A stretch of DNA of 22,319 nucleotides from Actinomycetes bacterium. GTDB lineage: Bacteria; Actinomycetota; Actinomycetes; Actinomycetales; Cellulomonadaceae. The notes beneath the pieces are model-generated. The model was not told the DNA's origin and made no database searches. It worked only from the letters and a program-made list of their open reading frames with translations. Numbering within the stretch: position 1 is the stretch's first letter; each line of letters opens with the position of its first letter. The position numbers and the translations under genes were made by a program. Shown here in pieces: positions 1-6,454 of the stretch. The stretch covers positions 1 to 22,319 of the forward strand of contig JAEWEI010000381.1 of assembly GCA_023389545.1 (NCBI GenBank), read 5' to 3'.

Positions 1-107
1 GGGTCGGTGGTGGCGACGCGGCGGACGTCGGCGTAGAGCTCGGCGATGCGGCGACGCCAGTCGTTGACCGCGAGCACGTCGGCGGCTGAGCCTCGGGCGT
101 CCGGCAT
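1..107 (-). CDS. DUF1684-like protein, N-terminal fragment
   Basis: Only the first 35 codons lie in the window; the gene runs off the left edge. The start is the ATG whose complement is at 105-107, with a weak GGTGG about 4 nt upstream. The visible peptide begins MPDARGSAADVLAVNDW and continues into an arginine-rich helix (WRRRIAELYADVRR). In actinobacterial DUF1684 proteins I recall a very similar opening (a short leader, then WRRRVA-LYA-VR), so this is the best match, but it rests on one short helix. DUF1684 has no firmly established function. It lies downstream of and co-directional with the (p)ppGpp synthetase gene, separated by 155 nt in which I see no other gene. Confidence 0.5.
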   Translation of the reverse strand, partial: MPDARGSAADVLAVNDWRRRIAELYADVRRVATTD

Positions 108-262
108 CTGGCCACCATGCCATGCGCCGCTGGGTTCGGCCGGGGGGCGCCTGGGCGTGTCAGGAGACCAGGTCAGCAGGTCGCGGTGACGTTCGGGGAC
201 CGACCGGGAGGGATGTGGACAACTCGACTCCGGGCTGGCGACGCGCCCGCTCTGCGGGTCCG

Positions 263-1042
263 TCAGCGCTCGTCGGGCTCGTCGCCTGCCGTGTTGTCGG
301 GCGTCTGCGGCGCGGGGGCGGACTCGCGCAGGAACGCCTCCAGGAGTTGCTGCGACGGGATGAGCCCTTGCATGTCCGCCGAGGTGTCGCCGGTGGTGGC
401 GCCCTTGATGGCCAGCACGGTGTTGTGCAGGTGCTCCATCTTGATGTCGAGCGCGTTCGCGACGTCGGCGGCGTCCTTGAGCTCGGTGAGCAGCTCGGCC
501 GGGATCTCCTTGTCGTACTTGTAGTAGATCTTGTGCTCGAGGCTCGCCCAGAAGTCCATCGCGATGGTCCGGATCTGGATCTCGACGGTCACGGGCTCGA
601 CCCGGTCGGACATGAACACCGGCACCTGGACGATCAGGTGCAGGCTCTTGTAGCCGTTGGGCTTGGGCTCGGCGATGTAGTCGCGCTCGGCGAGCAGCGT
701 GAGGTCCTGCTGGCCGACGAGCAGGTCGCGGATGCGGTAGATGTCCGACTGGAACGCGCAGGTCACCCGGACGCCGGCGATGTCGAACATCTGGGCCTTG
801 ATGTCCTCGAGCGTGAACGGGATGCCCTTGCGGTGCGCCTTCTGCAGGATGCTGTCCGGGGACTTGAGCCGCGAGCCGACGTGCTCGATGGGGTTGTAGC
901 TGTGCGCGTAGTTGAACTCATCGCGCAGGATCGTCAGTTTGGTCATGACTTCGTCAAGGCCGAACCGGTACGCGAGCATGAACCTGGTGAAATCATCCCT
1001 GAGTTGCAAGATCGAGCCCATGTCGCGGCGATGCTCTGGCAT
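263..1042 (-). CDS. Single-domain (p)ppGpp synthetase (RelA/SpoT synthetase domain, RelQ/YjbM-like)
   Basis: A 259-residue protein of the GTP pyrophosphokinase family. Family knowledge: such enzymes transfer pyrophosphate from ATP to GDP or GTP and make the stringent-response alarmones in the cytosol. The motifs are in the right order: KSPDSI near residues 60-65, FDIAGVRVTC near 86-95, YIAEPKPNGYKSLH at 122-135 and EIQIRTIAMDFWASLEHK from 154, the last containing the ExQIRT substrate loop. There is no HD hydrolase, TGS or ACT domain, so this is a small alarmone synthetase rather than a long Rel. The C-terminal 40 residues are acidic and proline-rich. I chose the ATG at 1042 because the longer reading frame adds a basic, low-complexity leader, and because a TACGAT -10 lies 7 nt upstream, which fits leaderless translation; there is no Shine-Dalgarno sequence. 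It is divergent from the Fic gene. Confidence 0.93.
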   Translation of the reverse strand: MPEHRRDMGSILQLRDDFTRFMLAYRFGLDEVMTKLTILRDEFNYAHSYNPIEHVGSRLKSPDSILQKAHRKGIPFTLEDIKAQMFDIAGVRVTCAFQSDIYRIRDLLVGQQDLTLLAERDYIAEPKPNGYKSLHLIVQVPVFMSDRVEPVTVEIQIRTIAMDFWASLEHKIYYKYDKEIPAELLTELKDAADVANALDIKMEHLHNTVLAIKGATTGDTSADMQGLIPSQQLLEAFLRESAPAPQTPDNTAGDEPDER

Positions 1043-1049
1043 GGAGTCG

Positions 1050-1055
1050 ATCGTA
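1050..1055 (-). promoter_or_regulatory. -10 element for a leaderless synthetase mRNA
   Basis: TACGAT on the minus strand (TANNNT class) ends exactly 7 nt before the ATG of the alarmone synthetase gene, so transcription should start at or next to the A of the start codon. I see no convincing -35 hexamer upstream. The same geometry recurs before two other minus-strand genes in this window. Confidence 0.5.
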
Positions 1056-1194
1056 GTCGGGGAGGCTGGGAGGGGTCTGGGACCCGGTTCGCAGCGGGTG
1101 GTTCCGGCACGTCGTCGACTAGCGCTCACGCGCCTCAGGTAGGCCTTCTCCGGCCGGTCGGCCACGGCTGCTGGAAGCGAGAGCAGCCCAGGCC

Positions 1195-1243
1195 TTGTTC
1201 TCGGATGCGTCTCTAAACGAGAATAGCGGAGCCGATCTTCTCG
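1195..1243 (+). promoter_or_regulatory. Promoter and phased operator-like repeats before the Fic gene
   Basis: A possible -35 TTGTTC (1195-1200) and -10 GAGAAT (1219-1224) are separated by 18 nt. Overlapping them, the hexamer TTCTCG occurs at 1198-1203, inverted (CGAGAA) at 1218-1223 and direct again at 1238-1243, which is exactly 20 bp apart each time. A shorter palindrome, TCTC-TAAAC-GAGA, sits at 1210-1222 over the putative -10. The phasing places all copies on one face of the helix, as expected for cooperative repressor binding. The C-terminal winged helix of the Fic protein makes autoregulation a natural hypothesis. Confidence 0.45.
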
Positions 1244-1260
1244 GTTACTGGAGGCCCAGC

Positions 1261-2430
1261 ATGTCCGCTCAGCCCATCCCCGCCCACGACAGCGAGTCGC
1301 TGCCGTGGGTGTCCAGCAGCGGGCGCCGCGCCGAGAACGCCGAGTACAGCGCCTCGATCCCCCCGCTGATCGCCGACCTGAGCCTGCCCTCGTCGGCCGA
1401 GACCCTCGAACTCGCCCGCCAGGCAGAGGTCGAGATCGGAGTGCTCGAGCGCGCCTACGCCGGCCAGATCGCCACCTTGGAGCCCTTCTTGCTGCGCACC
1501 GAGGCGATCGCCTCCTCGCGCATCGAGGAGGAACTGACCACCGTCGACCAGTTGGCCCGCGCCCAGTACGGCATCCGAGCTCCGAAGACCGCTCGAACCG
1601 TCAAGGGCGCGATAGACGGGCTCAACTTGCTCGTGCACCGCGCCGCCGACGGCGTGGACCTCCAGGACATCCTCGCCGCCCACGTCCCGCTCATGGCCGA
1701 CGACCGAGAAGAGCGGTGGGACGCGGGCAGACTGCGCTCGGCGCAGAACTGGATCGGAGGGTCCAACCGCTCGCCCCGAGGCGCCGTCCACGTCCCCCCG
1801 GCCCCCGAGCGCGTGCCCGAGCTCATGGCCGACCTGATCGCGTTCATGCGGCGCACGGACATCGACCCAGTGGTGCAGGCAGCGGTCGCGCACGCCCAGT
1901 TCGAGTCCATCCACCCGTTCACCGACGGCAACGGCCGCGTCGGCCGGTCGCTCATCAACGCCCTGTGGCGCTACCGCGGCGTGACCCGGGAGATGGCGGT
2001 GCCGGTCGCCTCTGCCATCGTGGCCGACCGCGATCTCTACTTCCAGCTGGTCAACGACTACCGCCAGGGCGAGGTCGAGCCGTTCGCGCGCTTCCTAGCG
2101 GACGCGGCATCTCGGGCAACAGCGGAGGCCACGGTCTCGGCTGAGCGGCTGATCGCGCTGCCCCACCAGTGGGCCGAGCAGATCCGGCCCCGGGCGGGGT
2201 CGGCGGCGGCTGCGCTGCTGCCGCTGCTGCCCCGCCATCCGATCGTCGATGCCGGCGATGTGGCCCGCCTGACCGGTGCGTCGCAGGCCCGGGCCTACGC
2301 GACGGTCGAGCGGCTGGTCGAAGCAGATGTGCTGCGCCCGATCACCCAGTCCAGGCGCGACATGGCTTGGGCCGCCGGCGAGGTCCTGGACGAGGCCGAT
2401 CTGATGGTCGACCGGCTTCGCTTTCCCTGA
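1261..2430 (+). CDS. Fic family AMP-transferase-like protein with C-terminal winged helix
   Basis: A 389-residue protein. Family knowledge: Fic proteins usually transfer AMP from ATP to target hydroxyl groups. The complete active-site motif HPFTDGNGRVGR starts at H218, so the catalytic His, the phosphate-binding GNG and both arginines are present. An N-terminal Fic_N-like region contains SSRIEEE at 85-91. This resembles the autoinhibitory (S/T)xxxE(G/N) helix, with E89 as the inhibitory glutamate, but the following residue is Glu instead of Gly/Asn. The last ~70 residues (DAGDVARLTGASQARAYATVERLV) look like a winged helix-turn-helix. The start is ATG 1261, with GGAGG six nucleotides upstream; an earlier TTG in frame at 1195 lies inside the promoter. 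It probably acts alone, possibly regulating itself; the target is unknown. Confidence 0.92.
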   Translation: MSAQPIPAHDSESLPWVSSSGRRAENAEYSASIPPLIADLSLPSSAETLELARQAEVEIGVLERAYAGQIATLEPFLLRTEAIASSRIEEELTTVDQLARAQYGIRAPKTARTVKGAIDGLNLLVHRAADGVDLQDILAAHVPLMADDREERWDAGRLRSAQNWIGGSNRSPRGAVHVPPAPERVPELMADLIAFMRRTDIDPVVQAAVAHAQFESIHPFTDGNGRVGRSLINALWRYRGVTREMAVPVASAIVADRDLYFQLVNDYRQGEVEPFARFLADAASRATAEATVSAERLIALPHQWAEQIRPRAGSAAAALLPLLPRHPIVDAGDVARLTGASQARAYATVERLVEADVLRPITQSRRDMAWAAGEVLDEADLMVDRLRFP

Positions 2431-2465
2431 CGGCCGGCGGGTGCCCACTGCAGGACGGGCGCTGT

Positions 2466-2645
2466 TCAGCGCAGGCCGCGTTGCAGGGCGCGCAGCTCGC
2501 GCAGGCCCACGGCGGCGGCGACGAGCCCGGGCGCCCACGCCCACGGGCGGCCGCGCAGTGCCGCGAACGCGCAGAACAGCAGCACGAGCGCGCATCCGCC
2601 CACTGTCGCCACGCTCGCCCATCGGATCGACCTCACGGGTCGCAC
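2466..2645 (-). CDS. Small two-helix membrane protein
   Basis: A 59-residue reading frame starting at a GTG (complement 2643-2645), with GGCGGG about 4 nt upstream; another in-frame GTG at 2636 would give 56 residues. The sequence has a basic N-terminus (RPVRSIRW), a hydrophobic helix around residues 11-30 (VATVGGCALVLLFCAFAAL), a short RGRPWAW turn, and a second weaker helix around 38-48, ending in RELRALQRGLR. The positive-inside pattern puts both ends in the cytoplasm. I do not recognise a family. It sits tail to tail with the Fic gene (35 nt apart) and head to head with the oxidoreductase gene. The alternative is that the interval is non-coding; the coherent membrane topology argues for a real gene. 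Confidence 0.45.
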   Translation of the reverse strand: MRPVRSIRWASVATVGGCALVLLFCAFAALRGRPWAWAPGLVAAAVGLRELRALQRGLR

Positions 2646-2717
2646 GCTACCCGCCGCGGATCGCCAAAGCCGTGTGCCTGGTCGGGTTTGGCCGCGGGGA
2701 GATGGCAGGGTACGAGG

Positions 2718-3665
2718 ATGGACGTCAGGATTTTCACCGAACCCCAGCAGGGCGCCTCGTACGCGGACCTGCTCGCCGTCGCCACCGCCACCGAGGAGCT
2801 CGGCTTCGACGGCTTCTTCCGCTCCGACCACTACCTGCGGATGGGCGAGGGCGACGGCCTGCCCGGTCCGTCCGACGCGTGGACCACGCTGGCGGGGTTG
2901 GCGCGTGACACCCAGCGGGTGCGCCTCGGCACGCTCGTCTCGCCGATCACGTTCCGGCCGCCGGGCATCCTCGCGATCCAGGTCGCCCAGGTCGACGAGA
3001 TGTCCGGCGGGCGGGTCGAGCTGGGCCTCGGCGCCGGCTGGTTCGAGGCCGAGCACACCGCGTACGGCATCCCGTACCCGGACAAGCGGATCGGGCGGCT
3101 CGAGGAGCAGCTCGAGGTGGTCACCGGGCTGTGGGGCACGCCTGTGGGTGAGCGTTACTCGCACGCGGGCGAGCACTACACGCTCAAGGACTCCCCGGCG
3201 CTGCCCAAGCCGGTGCAGGCCTCGCCGCTGGACCCGTCCCGTGCGGGGGTGCCGATCATCGTCGGCGGCCACGGCCCCAAGCGGACCCCGGCGCTGGCCG
3301 CCAAGTACGCGTCCGAGTTCAACCTGGGCTTCCCCGAGCTGGCGGATGTCGCGCCCAAGCTCGAGCGGGTGCGCGCGGCATGCCGCGACATCGGCCGCGA
3401 CCCGGAGTCGCTGGTGATGTCGGTGGCGCTGGTGGCGTGCGTGGGGCGCGACGACGCCGAGGTGGACCGCCGGGCGGCTGCCATCGGCCGGGATCCGATC
3501 GAGGTGCGCTCGGTGGGCTTCGCTGGCACTCCGTCGGCCGTCGTGGACCGGATCGGCGCGCTCGGCGAGCTGGGCGTCTCTCGCGTGTACCTGCAGGTCC
3601 TGGACCTGCATGACCTGGACCACCTCGAGCTGGTCGCGCAGGAGGTCCTGCCGCAGCTCGGCTGA
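2718..3665 (+). CDS. LLM-class F420-dependent oxidoreductase (Rv1855c-like)
   Basis: A 315-residue luciferase-like (bacterial luciferase TIM-barrel) protein. The opening MDVRIFTEPQQGASYADLL and the block LGFDGFFRSDHYLRMG are what I recall for the Rv1855c-type subfamily of putative F420-dependent oxidoreductases. Further family blocks are RVRLGTLVSPITFRPPG, VDEMSGGRVELGLGAGW and IIVGGHGPKRTPALAAKYA, the region that binds the cofactor phosphate. Length is normal. Family knowledge suggests hydride transfer with reduced coenzyme F420 (FMN is possible); the substrate is unknown. The start ATG is preceded by CAGGG. The gene stands alone: it is divergent from the small membrane protein and is followed by a strong terminator, so it is probably monocistronic. 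Confidence 0.88.
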   Translation: MDVRIFTEPQQGASYADLLAVATATEELGFDGFFRSDHYLRMGEGDGLPGPSDAWTTLAGLARDTQRVRLGTLVSPITFRPPGILAIQVAQVDEMSGGRVELGLGAGWFEAEHTAYGIPYPDKRIGRLEEQLEVVTGLWGTPVGERYSHAGEHYTLKDSPALPKPVQASPLDPSRAGVPIIVGGHGPKRTPALAAKYASEFNLGFPELADVAPKLERVRAACRDIGRDPESLVMSVALVACVGRDDAEVDRRAAAIGRDPIEVRSVGFAGTPSAVVDRIGALGELGVSRVYLQVLDLHDLDHLELVAQEVLPQLG

Positions 3666-3675
3666 CCCGCCGCGT

Positions 3676-3712
3676 CGCGCAGCCCCTTCCGGATGCCGGG
3701 AGGGGCTGCGCG
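3676..3712 (+). terminator. Strong hairpin after the oxidoreductase gene
   Basis: A 15-bp stem (3676-3690 with 3698-3712, one T-G wobble) encloses a 7-nt loop, beginning 10 nt after the stop codon. No U-tract follows, which is common in high-GC actinobacteria. It should isolate the oxidoreductase gene from the polysaccharide operon. Confidence 0.75.
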
Positions 3713-3748
3713 CGTCTGCGCCCGACGACACCTCGACCGTGCGGTAAG

Positions 3749-3779
3749 TCTCGTATGTCGAGATCATCGGGGATGATCT
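3749..3779. promoter_or_regulatory. Overlapping palindromes upstream of the polysaccharide operon
   Basis: Two inverted repeats share three bases. TCTCG-TATGT-CGAGA spans 3749-3763, and AGATCATC-GGG-GATGATCT spans 3761-3779 with perfect 8-bp arms. A third possible pairing, CGGGG/CCCCG, links 3768-3772 with 3781-3785. They lie 120-150 nt upstream of the predicted promoter. They could be operators for a dimeric regulator or alternative RNA stems; the sequence does not decide. Confidence 0.4.
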
Positions 3780-3897
3780 GCCCCGACCTGCCGGGAGGCG
3801 GGTCCGGGCGGCGTGACCTGCGCAAACACCCCGAGCCCTGATCCTGATGAGGCGCTCCGCCGTGACCGCTCGCCATGCCATGCAGATCGGACAGGCC

Positions 3898-3925
3898 TAG
3901 ACAAGTCGCCCATCGCTGTTACGTT
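3898..3925 (+). promoter_or_regulatory. Predicted promoter of the GT2-HlyD-GH81 operon
   Basis: TAGACA (3898-3903, five of six matches to TTGACA) and TACGTT (3920-3925, TANNNT class) are separated by 16 nt. The start of transcription would fall near 3932, giving a leader of about 139 nt before the GT2 start codon. It is the best sigma-70-type match I see in this 405-nt gap. Confidence 0.5.
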
Positions 3926-3931
3926 CTGTGC

Positions 3932-4070
3932 GTATCCACCGGGTGAAGATGCGGCTTTCCTCCGCATCTGCGCACCTCAACCGGTGGGTCTGACGCCAAC
4001 GCCGCCGCCGCCCCAGGTGACGGGTCCACTGACCCGCCGCCCTCCGCACCGGCCCGACGTTGGGGGACCC
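3932..4070 (+). promoter_or_regulatory. Foldable 5' leader of the polysaccharide operon
   Basis: The leader begins with nested complementarity. CCACCGG (3936-3942) pairs with CCGGTGG (3981-3987), and inside it AGATGCGG (3947-3954) pairs with CCGCATCT (3962-3969). GTGCG (3928-3932) can also pair with CGCAC (3971-3975). Further on, CGGGTC-CACT-GACCCG forms a 6-bp hairpin (4021-4036). CCAACG (3996-4001) can pair with CGTTGG (4058-4063), which adjoins the Shine-Dalgarno GGGGGA, so ribosome access could be controlled by folding. I could not match it to any riboswitch class I know, so its regulatory role is inference. Confidence 0.4.
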
Positions 4071-5726
4071 ATGGCAGCAACCACGTTCGAACGGCTCGTC
4101 ACCGAGCCGCGCACCACCGGCATACCGAGGCGCCCGGCCCGCACCTCAGAGAACGAGGCCGCGCACTCGCCGTCCTTCATGCTGCTCGTGGCGCTGGCCT
4201 GCGCCGGGGTGCTCCTGTACGCCGCCTTCCTGCTCAACCCCGGCAACCGCGGGGACTGGCTGCCCTGGTCCATGGTCATCACCGCCGAGGCCGTGCTGAT
4301 CGTCCACGCCCTGCTATCGCTGTGGACGATGCTCTCCAGCGGGCACAACCCGCGCGGCTTCGCGTTCCACCACGCCCAGGACTCGCTGTACGACATGGAC
4401 GAGATCCTGCGCGACGGCACCGCGGACAGCCCGCACCGCTGGCCGATGCGCCTGCACGGCGACCAGGTGGGCATCGACGTGTTCATCACGACGTACGGCG
4501 AGGACATCGCCACCATCCGGCGCACCGTGACCGCCGCCCTCGCGATGCAGGGCGAGCACGTGACGTGGGTGCTCGACGACGGCAGGTCAGACGAGGTGCG
4601 CGACCTGGCCGCCGAGCTGGGCGCCCGGTATGTGCGCCGGCTCAGCAAGAACGGCGCCAAGGCGGGGAACATCAACCACGCGCTGACCATCACCCGCGGC
4701 GAGCTGTTCGTCATCTTCGACGCGGACTTCGTCCCCGAGCCCGGCTTCCTGCACGAGACAGTGCCGTTCTTCGCGACCTCGGACGTGGCGTTCGTGCAGA
4801 CCCCGCAGGTCTACGGCAACCTGCACAACCTCATCTCGCGCGGCGCCGGGTACATGCAGGCCGTCTTCTACCGGTACATCCAGCCGGGCCGGAACAAGTT
4901 CAACTCCGCGTTCTGCGTGGGCACCAACGTCATCTTCCGGCGGCGGGCCATCCTCGACGTCGGCGGCATGTACTCCGACTCGAAGTCCGAGGACGTGTGG
5001 ACGTCGCTGCGGCTGCACGAGGCGGGCTGGCGCTCCATCTACATCCCGATGCCGCTCGCGGTGGGGGACACCCCCGAGACGGTCGAGGCGTACACCAAGC
5101 AGCAGCTCCGCTGGGCGACTGGCGGCTTCGAGATCATGTTCACGCACAACCCGCTGGCCAAGAAGCGCAACCTCACGCTCGACCAGCGGCTGCAGTACTG
5201 GGTGACGTCCACGCACTACCTGACGGGCATCGCGCCCCTGCTGCTGCTGCTCGTGCCACCACTGCAGGTGTACTTCGGCCTGACCCCCATGCAGCTCCAC
5301 ATGTCACCGATCACGTGGGCGCTGGCGTACGCGGGGTTCTACGTGATGCAGATCGTCGTGGCGTTCTACACGCTCGGCTCATTCCGGTGGGAGACGTTGA
5401 TGCTCGCCACCGTCTCGTTCCCGATCTACACCCGCGCGCTCGTCAACGCGTTCTTCCGCCGCGAGCAGCAGTGGCACGTGACCGGCAGCCTGGGCCGCGC
5501 GGCCTCGCCGTTCAACTTCATGATGCCGCAGGTGCTGTTCTTCGTCTTCCTGCTGCTGACGTCCGTGGTGGGCGCCTGGAAGGACCTCGGCAACGGGTCG
5601 CTCTCGCTGGCCCTGGCGTGGAACACCACCAACACCCTGATCCTCGGCGCCTTCGTCGTGACCGCCGCGCGCGAGGCGCGCCAGTCGCGCCGGGCCGCCG
5701 CCCTGACCTCCGGAGGTGCCGCATGA
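4071..5726 (+). CDS. Processive GT2 beta-glucan synthase (cellulose/curdlan synthase-like)
   Basis: A 551-residue polytopic membrane glycosyltransferase. All four signatures of processive GT2 synthases are present: D169-D170-G (UDP-binding Asp), D217-A-D219 (metal-binding DxD), S306-E-D308 (catalytic base) and QQLRW at 344-348. Two N-terminal helices (about 38-57 and 64-86) precede the catalytic domain, and about five helices follow (ITWALAYAGFYVMQIVVAFY and others). The protein has no PilZ domain, unlike most BcsA, so direct c-di-GMP control through that domain is not expected. The start ATG 4071 has GGGGGA three nucleotides upstream; the frame stays open to 3813, but that part is proline-rich leader. 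The stop overlaps the next gene by ATGA. With a GH81 enzyme in the operon, I infer a beta-1,3-glucan (curdlan-type) product from UDP-glucose; cellulose or a mixed-linkage glucan remain possible. Confidence 0.9.
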   Translation: MAATTFERLVTEPRTTGIPRRPARTSENEAAHSPSFMLLVALACAGVLLYAAFLLNPGNRGDWLPWSMVITAEAVLIVHALLSLWTMLSSGHNPRGFAFHHAQDSLYDMDEILRDGTADSPHRWPMRLHGDQVGIDVFITTYGEDIATIRRTVTAALAMQGEHVTWVLDDGRSDEVRDLAAELGARYVRRLSKNGAKAGNINHALTITRGELFVIFDADFVPEPGFLHETVPFFATSDVAFVQTPQVYGNLHNLISRGAGYMQAVFYRYIQPGRNKFNSAFCVGTNVIFRRRAILDVGGMYSDSKSEDVWTSLRLHEAGWRSIYIPMPLAVGDTPETVEAYTKQQLRWATGGFEIMFTHNPLAKKRNLTLDQRLQYWVTSTHYLTGIAPLLLLLVPPLQVYFGLTPMQLHMSPITWALAYAGFYVMQIVVAFYTLGSFRWETLMLATVSFPIYTRALVNAFFRREQQWHVTGSLGRAASPFNFMMPQVLFFVFLLLTSVVGAWKDLGNGSLSLALAWNTTNTLILGAFVVTAAREARQSRRAAALTSGGAA

Positions 5727-6454
5727 CCTGGAGCAACCGCCTTCGCCTGACGTTCGGACTGCTCGTCGTCGTGGCCGCGACCCTGCTGCTCACCTACCAG
5801 CTCAACGAGCGCGAGGGCCGCGCCGGCAGCTCGTCCGCGCAGATCGCCGCATTGACGTACCACGTGGGATCGCCGTACGCCGGGCTGGTCGTCGACCAGC
5901 TCGTGGAGCCCGGCGACGCGGTCGAGGAGGGTGACGCGCTGTTCGTCATCGACAGCGCCGCGCTCCGGCACGACAGGGAGATCGGCTTCGCCCCGGTGGA
6001 GACCGCCGCGAGCGCCGTCGACGCCGAGGGGCGGCTCGTGGTCAAGGCCACCGGCCCTGGCACCATCGTGAGCCTCAAGGCGGAGCGCGGCACGTTCGTC
6101 GAGGCGGTCGGCGACCTGGCCGTCGTGGAGAAGGCCGACAGCCTCTACGTGCAGGCCGAGTACACGCTCTCCGCGAAGGACTACGCGCGCGTCGAGGACG
6201 CGGCGGCCGTCACCATCGTGCTGCCCAACCAGCAGCGCATCGTCGGGCAGGTGGACGAGGTCTCGGTGCAGACCGTCGCGAGCCAGGCCCAGGCCGTGGT
6301 GAAGGTGCGCTCCGACGGCCTGGTGAAGGGCGACGCCAACGGGCTCGTCGCTGCCGGGACCCCCGTGACCGCCGAGTTGGCGCTGCGCAACGACGGCGTC
6401 GTCACCCGCGCTGTGGACGCCGTCAAGGGGTACCTGCGCGAGGCGGGCCTGTGA
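5723..6454 (+). CDS. HlyD-like single-pass adaptor protein of the polysaccharide operon
   Basis: A 243-residue protein with a short cytoplasmic N-terminus, one transmembrane helix (about residues 8-25, LTFGLLVVVAATLLLTYQL) and an extracytoplasmic part. The latter has two lipoyl-like half-motifs of a barrel-sandwich hybrid: YAGLVVDQLVEPGDAVEEGDALFVI and, after a short linker, VKATGPGTIVSLKAERGTFVEAVGDLAVVE. A beta-barrel-like region follows (VTIVLPNQQRIVGQVDEVS). This layout is that of HlyD/membrane-fusion proteins, with almost no coiled-coil hairpin between the lipoyl halves. It starts with ATG inside the stop of the synthase gene, behind GGAGG, so translation is coupled. By analogy with Alg44 and other synthase partners, it probably assembles with the synthase and helps the chain cross the cell wall; that role is inferred. 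Confidence 0.85.
   Translation: MTWSNRLRLTFGLLVVVAATLLLTYQLNEREGRAGSSSAQIAALTYHVGSPYAGLVVDQLVEPGDAVEEGDALFVIDSAALRHDREIGFAPVETAASAVDAEGRLVVKATGPGTIVSLKAERGTFVEAVGDLAVVEKADSLYVQAEYTLSAKDYARVEDAAAVTIVLPNQQRIVGQVDEVSVQTVASQAQAVVKVRSDGLVKGDANGLVAAGTPVTAELALRNDGVVTRAVDAVKGYLREAGL

Noticed and set aside
246..258. CCCGC-TCT-GCGGG hairpin after the alarmone synthetase gene as terminator
   Set aside because: Only five base pairs in very GC-rich DNA; too weak to call.
122..1216. Long plus-strand open frame of 364 codons
   Set aside because: It is antisense to the alarmone synthetase, which has clear motifs; the translation is rich in repeated Arg, Asp, Val and Leu, typical of a GC-rich shadow frame.
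3932..4000. A known riboswitch (c-di-GMP, c-di-AMP or SAM type) in the glucan operon leader
   Set aside because: Short matches such as CCGGGTGAAGA are present, but the conserved cores of these classes are missing; kept only as an unclassified foldable leader.
3813..4070. N-terminal extension of the GT2 synthase
   Set aside because: The frame is open, but the sequence is proline-rich without family similarity, contains the predicted promoter and leader, and the Shine-Dalgarno sequence supports ATG 4071.
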